A stretch of DNA of 5,354 nucleotides from Promethearchaeota archaeon (GTDB lineage: Archaea; Asgardarchaeota; Lokiarchaeia; Sigynarchaeales; SOKP01). Shown here piece by piece: positions 1 through 5,354 of the stretch; position 1 is the stretch's first letter, and each line of letters starts with the position of its first letter. A program made the position numbers and the translations under genes. The DNA is taken from NCBI GenBank assembly GCA_019057735.1, contig JAHLWV010000180.1, positions 1 through 5,354 of the forward strand, written 5' to 3'. The notes below the pieces were generated by a model. It saw only the letters and a program-made list of their open reading frames with translations. It made no database searches and was not told the origin of the DNA.

Positions 1-15
1 ATCCTTTTGAACTGT

Positions 16-56
16 AACGATGAAGAAAAACGCGTATAATAAGATTATATATCGTT
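16..56. repeat. Nested AT-rich inverted repeat upstream of the GPH transporter
   Basis: AACGAT (16-21) is mirrored by ATCGTT (51-56), and inside them TATAAT (35-40) is mirrored by ATTATA (44-49) around AAG. The outer arms sit asymmetrically (13 bases from the inner repeat on the left, one on the right), so this is not a simple hairpin. It lies just upstream of the TATA box at 71 and could be an operator, or chance in AT-rich DNA. The short arms make chance quite likely. Confidence 0.25.
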
Positions 57-70
57 GAAAAACTAAAAAT

Positions 71-78
71 TATATAAA
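71..78 (+). promoter_or_regulatory. TATA box of the GPH transporter gene
   Basis: TATATAAA, preceded by an A-rich stretch (CTAAAAAT), is a good archaeal TATA box. Transcription would be expected to begin about 25 bases downstream, near position 100, leaving a leader of roughly 45 nt before the ATG at 147. A second AT-rich candidate (TTATATAT, 45-52) lies upstream. No clear BRE was seen. Confidence 0.5.
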
Positions 79-146
79 CATTAGAAGCTAATACTTAAAT
101 TACATTCTATTCTAAATTAAAAAATGTAAAGAAATTGGTATTAACA

Positions 147-1592
147 ATGGGAGAAAATGAGATAGAAGCTCGTCATAGTAAATTGAATATGGCGTCTTAT
201 GGTTCGGGTAGCTTGGCGAGAGAATTCATAAATATGGCATTTACCGCCACAGTGTTCTTTTATTACGAAGCTGTTGTTGGTTTAGAAGTATGGGTCATCT
301 TTTTAGCGACATTTCTATTTGCCTTGTATAATATGGTCAACGATCCTCTTATTGGATACTTAACTAACCGCCCATTTAAGTTTACAAAGAAATATGGTAG
401 GCGATTTCCTTGGTTGTTACTTGGAGGAATACCTTTATGTGCGAGTTACATAATTGTTTTTATGCCACCTGTGACAGATCCCGTATCTGGTGCTTGGATT
501 TTGTTTGCATGGATGCTTTTTACAATGGCATTATTTGATACTTTTCATTCACTCTTTTTTGTAAATTTTATGGCACTGTTTCCTGAGAAACATAGATCCA
601 ATAAAGAACGAAGAATCGCTAGTGGGATCTATATCCCAATCGGTGTAATTGGAGTAGCGTTAGGAGCACTAGTACCTCCTTTAATATTTAAATACCCAGG
701 TTCACTTGGGTACACCCGTGCGGCAGGTTTGCAATCATTTATTGTACAAGGAGTAGTAGTCGCTTTAATATCTCTGCTTGCAATGCTTTTGGCCATCCCA
801 GGTTTTCGAGAAGATAAAGAACTAGTAGCAGAATATCTGGAAACTTACGAAAGAAATCCAGAAAGAGAATCCTTTTTTAAATCCTTAGTTACAGCACTAA
901 AGCAAAAATCTTTCATAGTATATATGGTAATATATACAATGTATCAATGTCAGATTGTTACGATGCAAAATTCTATAAATTATGAAGTTGCGTATGTAAT
1001 AGACCAACCAGCAGGCATAACAACTAATCTAATGGCTACATTAATATTCGCTGCCTTTCTTGTAGGAGTAATTGTTGCTACGCCATTTTGGGTTAAATAT
1101 TCCAATAAAACAAATAATAACAAGAAGATAATGTTAACTTCAGCAATAGGTTTAGGAATTACTACTTTACCGTTGCTTTTCTTAACTAATTATTGGGGTG
1201 TTGTCGCTATCATGTTTGTATGGGGCCTCTTCCTTGGAGGTTTTTGGGTTATGATCTTCCCTGTCATGTCAGATGTAATTGATGAATCTGTTGTAATTAC
1301 AGGAAGACGTGAAGAGGGTGTTTATGCGGGGTTTTCGCAGTTTTTTGCTCGTATAGGAATAATAGCTCAAACATTAACTTTTGCTATCGTTCATACTTTA
1401 ACGGGATTTATTGAAGGTGGAGATCCAAGTATCCAGCCCGCTTCGGCAATAACGGGAATTCAAATACATTTAGGGTTAATCCCGGCTATATTTATCTTTA
1501 TTGGAGCTTTAGTCTTTTGGAAATTTTATAAACTTACACCTGAAACAATCCAAGCAACCAAAGTAAAATTAGGAGAATTAGGATTTAAATAA
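147..1592 (+). CDS. GPH-family (MelB-like) sugar:cation symporter
   Basis: Predicted 12-TM secondary transporter of the glycoside-pentoside-hexuronide:cation symporter family (MFS_2 fold), which in known members couples uptake of sugars or glycosides to Na+ or H+. The 481-aa length is typical. Family signatures are in order: NDPLIGYLTNRP on TM2 (residues 65-76), the basic loop and WLLLGGIP entering TM3 (about 81-96), an Asp on TM4 (D131, matching MelB D124), and in the second half SDVID (375-379) followed by TGRREEG (385-391), the usual conserved cytoplasmic loop before TM11. Approximate TM segments are 24-45, 47-70, 88-107, 115-142, 160-180, 199-218, 255-275, 294-315, 327-347, 350-373, 395-419 and 440-461, with a charged central loop at 219-250. 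The MelB cation-site pair Asp-x3-Asp is Asn62-x3-Asp66 here. I chose ATG 147 over the in-frame TTG at 135 because the GGT at 137-139 sits 7 nt before it as a weak Shine-Dalgarno. Substrate cannot be told; family assignment is firm. Confidence 0.9.
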   Translation: MGENEIEARHSKLNMASYGSGSLAREFINMAFTATVFFYYEAVVGLEVWVIFLATFLFALYNMVNDPLIGYLTNRPFKFTKKYGRRFPWLLLGGIPLCASYIIVFMPPVTDPVSGAWILFAWMLFTMALFDTFHSLFFVNFMALFPEKHRSNKERRIASGIYIPIGVIGVALGALVPPLIFKYPGSLGYTRAAGLQSFIVQGVVVALISLLAMLLAIPGFREDKELVAEYLETYERNPERESFFKSLVTALKQKSFIVYMVIYTMYQCQIVTMQNSINYEVAYVIDQPAGITTNLMATLIFAAFLVGVIVATPFWVKYSNKTNNNKKIMLTSAIGLGITTLPLLFLTNYWGVVAIMFVWGLFLGGFWVMIFPVMSDVIDESVVITGRREEGVYAGFSQFFARIGIIAQTLTFAIVHTLTGFIEGGDPSIQPASAITGIQIHLGLIPAIFIFIGALVFWKFYKLTPETIQATKVKLGELGFK

Positions 1593-1602
1593 CAATTTAG
1601 AA

Positions 1603-2883
1603 CTAAATTTTCGTTTTTTCTTTTTTTTTATTGTATTTATTATCTACTAATTCTACGAATTCGAGTGAAACATCAAGAAAATCGCGCAAAATCTTTCTAT
1701 CGATGTTTTCTGGAGCATCATTAACAGAATGCCAATTAACCGCTTTGTTTTTTTCGTGTTCCATACCCATTAAAGCTGCTGCTTTGAATCCTTCGTGAAT
1801 ATATCGACAAGCATCACACGCACCTATTTTAAGACCTCCAGTTCGTATATTTAATAAGTCAGGATTTTCAATTTTTGCCTTCGCATGAGCTTGTAATAGC
1901 ATACTATTGATTTCGGTATCATAGACTGCTTGATGCATATCTTTTTCAATTAAGAACATATCCTCTGCTGCACCACAACATTCTAACACCACGGTATAAG
2001 AATTATCAAGAATTCCTAATTTCCCATATTTCTCAACGAAAGCTTCAGCCCCTCTATCACCTACTTCTTCACTTCCTTGTGATCCTATCCATACTTCCAC
2101 ATTCTTTGGTCTATTTTTGCTCAGGTGCTTTCCTATTGCGACAGCAACGGCAGTGGCAGATAAGTTATCGTTTGCTCCTAAAACTATCGTTTTACCCAAG
2201 AACCCCTTTAATAATAAGATGAAAAAGGGATAAATTATAATAAGCGGAATAAAATAAATAAGATCTAACACCGTTATAGAAACTACTCCCCAATTCAAAA
2301 TTTCAATAGAAAGTCCAGAAACCATTTGAGCAATAAATTTTAAAAGCGAAAAAATAATGGTATGAAACAAGAAGTAAAGTCCTACTATACCAATTATTTT
2401 ACGCGCTCGAGGTTTATAACTCGCAATATTCATTTCTTTTGCACTGTCGGTGTGACCTTCAAATACTATACGAAATTTAACTTCCTCTGTAGGTTTTATT
2501 ATTCCGAATACATTACTAGATTTTTTAGTTTTAAATAGAAATCCAATCCATCCTTTCATCAAGAATAGCTCGCTATAGAGCACAGTAATACCGAGGATTA
2601 CAAGGATTAAAGATATAATAGGAAAGGGAAATATTAAAGGCATAAATAATGGAGAAATGCCTCCCAAGATTCCGGCTACCTTAGTAAAGCCTTGAGGATA
2701 CATCGCAGGGCGCGTTTCAAACTCGTCGATGAAGGTTTCGTCGCAAAATTGGTCAAGTTCTTTCTTTATCCAAATATTTGCGTTCTTTTCAGCTTCGCTA
2801 CAAGAATATCTTGGTCCAAACTTCTTACAGATTGTATCTATGAAATTAAACATATAATCAGAATAAGACTTATCTGTTTTCAT
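1603..2883 (-). CDS. Membrane-embedded M28-family zinc peptidase
   Basis: Predicted di-zinc exopeptidase of family M28 (aminopeptidase Y/S, glutamate carboxypeptidase superfamily). Numbering from the upstream TTG at 2889 (428 aa; subtract 2 for the ATG start), the full metal and catalytic set is visible: EGHTDS (H146, D148), GANDN (bridging D241), SEEVGDRG (E274 catalytic base, E275), VVLECCG (E303) and WHSVNDAPENID (H387), plus ACDAC (D359), the equivalent of the usual TDxxxF region. Unlike secreted M28 enzymes it has no signal peptide. A hydrophobic hairpin (about 71-110) precedes the HxD motif, and two further membrane segments (about 164-190 and 199-229) are inserted between the HxD motif and the bridging Asp. 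Basic flanks (TKK 121-123, KPRARK 159-164, KGFLGK 228-233) suggest the catalytic parts face the cytoplasm. The C-terminus is Lys-rich. ATG 2883 is preferred to TTG 2889; GAG 8 nt upstream is only a weak ribosome-binding site. It converges on the GPH gene. Substrate unknown; family call is firm. Confidence 0.88.
   Translation of the reverse strand: MKTDKSYSDYMFNFIDTICKKFGPRYSCSEAEKNANIWIKKELDQFCDETFIDEFETRPAMYPQGFTKVAGILGGISPLFMPLIFPFPIISLILVILGITVLYSELFLMKGWIGFLFKTKKSSNVFGIIKPTEEVKFRIVFEGHTDSAKEMNIASYKPRARKIIGIVGLYFLFHTIIFSLLKFIAQMVSGLSIEILNWGVVSITVLDLIYFIPLIIIYPFFILLLKGFLGKTIVLGANDNLSATAVAVAIGKHLSKNRPKNVEVWIGSQGSEEVGDRGAEAFVEKYGKLGILDNSYTVVLECCGAAEDMFLIEKDMHQAVYDTEINSMLLQAHAKAKIENPDLLNIRTGGLKIGACDACRYIHEGFKAAALMGMEHEKNKAVNWHSVNDAPENIDRKILRDFLDVSLEFVELVDNKYNKKKEKTKI
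1608..1629 (+). terminator. Poly-T terminator of the GPH gene, inside the 3' end of the opposing gene
   Basis: A T-rich tract (runs of 4, 6 and 9 T broken by CG and C) begins 16 bases after the GPH stop codon. Archaeal termination needs only such U-rich tracts, so this is the likely end of the plus-strand transcript. It lies within the opposing peptidase gene, where the same bases encode its Lys-rich tail. No comparable T-run is seen for the minus-strand transcript. Confidence 0.6.
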
Positions 2884-2935
2884 AACCAAATCTCAACTTA
2901 CACTTAGTAAAAGTAATTACGATTAAGAATTCAAC

Positions 2936-2945
2936 ATAAATTTTA
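2936..2945 (-). promoter_or_regulatory. Possible TATA element of the M28 peptidase gene
   Basis: Read on the minus strand this is TAAAATTTAT, about 53 bases before the ATG at 2883, which would place a start of transcription near 2912 and give a leader of about 30 nt. The whole intergenic region is AT-rich, so the choice among similar elements is uncertain. Confidence 0.3.
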
Positions 2946-2974
2946 TTTGTATCGCATTTTATTCGAGTTTTCTA

Positions 2975-3037
2975 AAAATTCAAATAAAATAATTATCCCT
3001 TAATAAAAATTGAAGACAGATTTTTATTTTGAATTTA
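2975..3037. repeat. Imperfect inverted repeat in the divergent intergenic region
   Basis: AAAATTCAAATAAAAT (2975-2990) is nearly the reverse complement of ATTTTTATTTTGAATTT (3020-3036), differing by two single-base insertions. A third partial copy, TTTTATTTG, lies at 2941-2949. The element sits just upstream of the TATA box at 3043 and between two divergent genes, a suitable place for a regulator site. The arms are almost pure A/T, so chance is a serious alternative. Confidence 0.3.
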
Positions 3038-3042
3038 CCTAA

Positions 3043-3050
3043 TTTAAATA
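3043..3050 (+). promoter_or_regulatory. TATA box of the two-gene membrane-protein operon
   Basis: TTTAAATA, followed by TAATAAC, matches the archaeal TATA consensus. It stands 45 bases before the Shine-Dalgarno-led ATG at 3096, predicting transcription from about 3070-3075 and a short leader of 20-25 nt that includes the ribosome-binding site. Confidence 0.5.
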
Positions 3051-3085
3051 TAATAACATCTAACTAAAACAAATGAAAACTTAAA

Positions 3086-3090
3086 AGGTG
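3086..3090 (+). promoter_or_regulatory. Shine-Dalgarno of the 224-aa membrane protein
   Basis: AGGTG, five bases before ATG 3096, is complementary to the archaeal 16S 3' end (CACCU). It selects this ATG over the in-frame ATG at 3105. It is one of only two strong ribosome-binding sites in the window; the other serves the next gene of the same operon. Confidence 0.75.
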
Positions 3091-3095
3091 TAGAC

Positions 3096-3770
3096 ATGGT
3101 AAAAATGAGTCGTCTTTTGAAAAAAAAAACCGCTTACATCATAATAGGTATAAGTATAGCGTGTTTGATACTTGGTCCACTAATGGGATTACTATTAGAT
3201 AAAATGACAATTTACGACAAGGATTCTGAACTCATACTAGAAGATAGTAGTTTAGGTCTGACGAAGGCGTTCGCTAAACCTGTGACTTTAAGTAAAGATC
3301 AAAAGCTCATAGTAGAGATTTCAGAATTTTACCCGAATACAAGTATTACTATTAAAATTATTGCTAAGAGCGTTTACGATCGAGCGTTTAGTTTAAATAG
3401 CACTCCAAGCGGAATTTCAGGTTTAAATTTTGTATATTCTGAATTTGGATGGGGGGCAAGCCCTGCGGGTAGTACAAACGGAGCTACAGCACTATCCTTA
3501 CCGAGTAGCGGAATGTATTTCTATATCGAATTTATGGGAGATAGAGTAGGAGATTCTTTAATATCGTGGCCAGGTGATTATTTCGTTATAGTTTACGGAA
3601 CTAACTCAGGTCCAGCTTCAGTAGAAGACGTATATTTTGATATTAGCATAAAAGTTGATGGCCCAGGAGAGACTTTGAATAATCTTTTAATAATAATAGG
3701 AGCACTCATTCTAGTTGCTTACGCAATGTTAGCATTAGTATCAATTTTAAAAGCAAATTATCTAAGGTGA
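3096..3770 (+). CDS. Unknown membrane protein with beta-rich ectodomain between two TM anchors
   Basis: I do not recognise this 224-aa protein. It has a short basic N-terminus (K3, R6, K9-K11), a first membrane segment at about 12-35, an ectodomain at about 36-195, a second membrane segment at about 197-218 and a six-residue tail ending in Arg. The positive-inside rule places both ends in the cytoplasm and the middle outside. The ectodomain alternates hydrophobic and polar residues as in a beta-sandwich (for example KLIVEISEF at 70-78, SITIKIIAK at 83-91, DYFVIVYG at 161-168, VYFDISIKV at 179-187), has Gly/Ser/Pro-rich turns (104-140) and two N-glycosylation sequons (N81-T-S, N101-S-T). It contains no cysteine outside TM1 and no catalytic motif that I can see. 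The layout recalls GOLD-like or pre-peptidase C-terminal-like sandwiches, but this is only an idea from strand pattern. It is the first gene of an operon with the three-TM protein 6 bp downstream, so the two probably act together, perhaps as a cell-surface sensor or complex. Confidence 0.8.
   Translation: MVKMSRLLKKKTAYIIIGISIACLILGPLMGLLLDKMTIYDKDSELILEDSSLGLTKAFAKPVTLSKDQKLIVEISEFYPNTSITIKIIAKSVYDRAFSLNSTPSGISGLNFVYSEFGWGASPAGSTNGATALSLPSSGMYFYIEFMGDRVGDSLISWPGDYFVIVYGTNSGPASVEDVYFDISIKVDGPGETLNNLLIIIGALILVAYAMLALVSILKANYLR
3764..3770 (+). promoter_or_regulatory. Shine-Dalgarno overlapping the stop codon of the upstream gene
   Basis: AAGGTGA, six bases before ATG 3777, is a strong archaeal ribosome-binding site (AGGTGAT continues into 3771). 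Its last three bases are the TGA stop of the 224-aa gene, so ribosomes finishing the first gene stop on the binding site for the second. This strongly suggests coupled translation and stoichiometric expression of the pair. Confidence 0.8.
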
Positions 3771-3776
3771 TTAAAA

Positions 3777-4250
3777 ATGGGGACAGAAGAAAGAAAAGTA
3801 AGCATAGTTGATATGTTACCAGTAATGAGCAAAGAAAAAGCGACTAAATTCCTCATCTATGGATTATTAGTAGCAATCATTTTTGGTACCATACTCATGA
3901 TTAGTAAATCAATTGCAGATAATGCTTCCGTATGGCTATCATTAGAAAACCAACAAAACGAAATGAACTATATGCAAGGATTATACGGGTATAACGATTA
4001 TATCGTAAAGATTGAAAGAGCGCTTTTAATCAGATATTGGATGGAATATCAGGTGATTATTGTTGGAAATATAGCTAGAATCGGTGTAAATGTTGGATTA
4101 TTCTTTATAGTTGTAGGATTTCTGAGTTTTGCTTTAAATGACAAATTTGACGAAAAATCAAGAAGAATATATCTTATTCTAGCCGGTGCTATTCTGTTTA
4201 TAATCATGGTAACCACGTTTTTCTCTCAAATTGCGATTTTTGTATCGTAA
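3777..4250 (+). CDS. Unknown three-TM membrane protein, partner of the preceding gene
   Basis: I do not recognise this 157-aa protein. Membrane segments are seen at about 24-43, 94-120 and 131-154. The basic N-terminus (residues 1-24) and the charged NDKFDEKSRR loop (121-130) point to a cytoplasmic N-terminus, an outside loop at 44-93 and an outside C-terminus. The outside loop has a sequon (N49-A-S), an Asn/Gln/Tyr-rich stretch (58-75) and an amphipathic segment (76-92) that may lie on the membrane or contact the partner's ectodomain. No enzymatic motif is visible. The start is fixed by AAGGTGA six bases upstream, which overlaps the stop of the 224-aa gene; the 6-bp gap and shared promoter make it second in a two-gene operon closed by a poly-T terminator. 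Base composition matches its neighbours. A membrane complex with the upstream protein is the natural inference; its role is unknown. Confidence 0.8.
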   Translation: MGTEERKVSIVDMLPVMSKEKATKFLIYGLLVAIIFGTILMISKSIADNASVWLSLENQQNEMNYMQGLYGYNDYIVKIERALLIRYWMEYQVIIVGNIARIGVNVGLFFIVVGFLSFALNDKFDEKSRRIYLILAGAILFIIMVTTFFSQIAIFVS

Positions 4251-4260
4251 ATCTAAATAA

Positions 4261-4277
4261 TTTTTTTCTTTTTTTTT
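4261..4277 (+). terminator. Poly-T terminator of the two-gene operon
   Basis: Seven T, one C, then nine T begin 11 bases after the TAA stop of the three-TM gene. No hairpin precedes it, as usual for archaeal intrinsic termination. It separates the operon from the next gene, which has its own promoter immediately downstream. Confidence 0.7.
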
Positions 4278-4296
4278 ATATCTTTAACTAAGAAAG

Positions 4297-4305
4297 AATA
4301 TATAT
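4297..4305 (+). promoter_or_regulatory. TATA box (with purine-rich BRE-like element) of the MFS gene
   Basis: AATATATAT is preceded by AGAAAG (4291-4296), a purine-rich stretch like an archaeal BRE. Transcription would start near 4328, giving a leader of about 30 nt before ATG 4358. AGGT at 4344-4347 is a weak ribosome-binding site, 10 bases from the start. Confidence 0.55.
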
Positions 4306-4357
4306 CATTCATCAATTAACTAGAAATTACTCCTAATTTCAGTAGGTAAATCTCATT

Positions 4358-5354
4358 ATGAACTCTGGACAAGGTGATACAAAAAGACAGGAACCAGTTA
4401 AATCTCCGTTATTGGTGGAATTTATAATTTATTTGCTTTTTGCACTAGGTCCTTTAACGGGTAATGTCATTCTTGTCTTATTTGGAGTACTGTCCGCTGA
4501 TTTTTCTGTTTTACCAAGTGATTTGTTAATAACCATCCCCTCGTTTATGTTCCCATTTGCCTTCGTGCAATTATTTTCAGGGGCAATTTCAGATGTAAAG
4601 GGGAGATACACAGTAATTTTATTAGGCCTGTCAATTTTTGGGATGGGAATGATTCTAGCATCTTTATCGTTCTCCCTAATAATCTTTGTTTTAGCTAATG
4701 TATTAGGTGGAATTGGTTTTGGTTTTGTAAACCCAGTTTTAATAGCATTAATTACAGACATAACCCCAGGACCTAAAATCTCTAAAAAAATGGGATTTCT
4801 TGGTGCCGTTGCTAATCTAGCAGTTGGAATTGGTCCTTTACTAGCTGGACAAATATTAATAGTAGGGTGGAGATATCTTTACGTAATTTTTATTGTTATT
4901 ATTGTTGTAGGTTTCATAATAATCTTTAGTCTAAAAAGAAGCCAACCAAAAAATACTTCAGAAATGAAAATTCGAGAATTTTTCTCGCATTTGGGAATAG
5001 AACTTCGAAGACCTGTGGTATTACTGTTGATTTTATCAGCTTTTTTAGTTTCACATACTTCAATCGCAGCGATTATATGGACGTCTCGATCATTTACCCA
5101 TGTAATTCCTGAAAATATTTCAGGTGTGGTTCTATTACTATATGGGATTATGGGGTTCGTATCTGCAAATATTGCGGGGATAACGCTTAAAAAGAGAGGA
5201 ATTAGGCTTACTCTGTCTATTGCATTGATTTCACTTATTATAGCTGATGTAATTTTAGTTATATTTGGTGATAATAGTTTTGAAGCCCTAGTTTTAACCA
5301 CTACAGGTTTGCTTTTTATGGGCTTCGCAGGCGGAATATTATTTACGTCTCTCA
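4358..5354 (+). CDS. DHA-type major facilitator transporter, 3' end beyond the window
   Basis: An open frame of 332 codons runs to the right edge without a stop. It encodes an MFS transporter resembling the drug:H+ antiporter (DHA1/Bcr-CflA-like) group, which usually export drugs or small metabolites using the proton gradient. Motif A is clear in the TM2-TM3 loop (G75-AIS-D79-VKG-R83). The antiporter motif C appears on TM5 (VGIGPLLAG, 156-164), followed by the common WRYLY entry to TM6 (171-175). At the TM4 motif B position, where these antiporters usually carry an Arg, Asn114 seems to stand (LANVLGGIG). Ten membrane segments are visible, about 20-44, 58-76, 86-104, 107-131, 148-168, 171-191, 218-241, 255-274, 283-303 and 309-332; a usual 390-420-aa protein would add two more past the edge. 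ATG 4358 is the first start after an in-frame stop at 4343. The gene is monocistronic as far as seen, with its own promoter. Substrate cannot be inferred. Confidence 0.88.
   Translation, partial: MNSGQGDTKRQEPVKSPLLVEFIIYLLFALGPLTGNVILVLFGVLSADFSVLPSDLLITIPSFMFPFAFVQLFSGAISDVKGRYTVILLGLSIFGMGMILASLSFSLIIFVLANVLGGIGFGFVNPVLIALITDITPGPKISKKMGFLGAVANLAVGIGPLLAGQILIVGWRYLYVIFIVIIVVGFIIIFSLKRSQPKNTSEMKIREFFSHLGIELRRPVVLLLILSAFLVSHTSIAAIIWTSRSFTHVIPENISGVVLLLYGIMGFVSANIAGITLKKRGIRLTLSIALISLIIADVILVIFGDNSFEALVLTTTGLLFMGFAGGILFTSL

Noticed and set aside
1..39. Possible C-terminal end of an upstream plus-strand gene (open frame 1 reading to TAA at 37-39)
   Set aside because: Only 12 codons are visible, no family feature can be seen, and no poly-T terminator follows, so it cannot be told from chance.
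124..129. ATG-TAA start-stop in the leader of the GPH gene
   Set aside because: No ribosome-binding site precedes it, and ATGTAA is expected by chance in AT-rich leader sequence.
147..1592. Reading the two transporters (147-1592 and 4358-5354) as a duplicated pair
   Set aside because: They carry different family signatures (GPH versus DHA-type motif A/C) and show no detectable close similarity beyond the shared MFS-type fold.
2692..2907. 71-codon plus-strand open frame
   Set aside because: It lies antisense to the start of the M28 peptidase gene, whose protein has clear family motifs; its own translation resembles nothing and has no ribosome-binding site.
4429..4761. 110-codon minus-strand open frame
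   Set aside because: It is the antisense shadow of the MFS gene; the plus-strand frame carries motif A, motif C and TM segments, while this one is low-complexity Lys/Asn/Pro/Thr.
4879..5301. 140-codon minus-strand open frame
   Set aside because: Again antisense to the MFS gene, which is open through this whole stretch with regular TM segments; no start signals support the minus-strand frame.

Overview
The window looks like a piece of an AT-rich archaeal chromosome. The support is archaeal-type TATA boxes 20-30 bp before inferred starts, plain poly-T terminators without hairpins, Shine-Dalgarno sequences of the archaeal AGGTGA type, and Ile/Lys-rich, compact genes. The protein style (AT-rich genome, Lys/Ile-rich membrane proteins with beta-rich ectodomains) would fit an Asgard archaeon such as a Lokiarchaeota relative, but that is an impression; no marker gene here proves it.

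Layout, left to right. A TATA box near position 71 precedes a 12-TM sugar-type symporter of the GPH (glycoside-pentoside-hexuronide, MelB-like) family at 147-1592. It converges, with only 10 bp between stop codons, on a minus-strand gene at 1603-2883 for a membrane-embedded M28-family zinc peptidase whose catalytic domain is interrupted by membrane segments. A 212-bp AT-rich divergent intergenic region follows, with promoter signals on both strands and an imperfect inverted repeat. Then comes a tight two-gene plus-strand operon: a 224-aa protein with a beta-rich ectodomain between two membrane anchors (3096-3770) and a 157-aa three-TM protein (3777-4250). The ribosome-binding site of the second contains the stop codon of the first, and the operon ends in a poly-T terminator. 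Finally, a separate promoter drives a second, unrelated major facilitator protein (4358 to the right edge, incomplete), of the drug/small-molecule DHA type.

All five genes encode membrane proteins, two of them transporters and one a probable peptide hydrolase. The sequence shows no shared pathway. One could imagine peptide and sugar scavenging, but the only pair with real evidence of working together is the two-gene operon, whose function I do not recognise. No RNA genes, CRISPR arrays, insertion sequences or phage genes were seen. The best candidate for something undescribed is the 3096-4250 membrane-protein pair, followed by the intramembrane architecture of the M28 peptidase.
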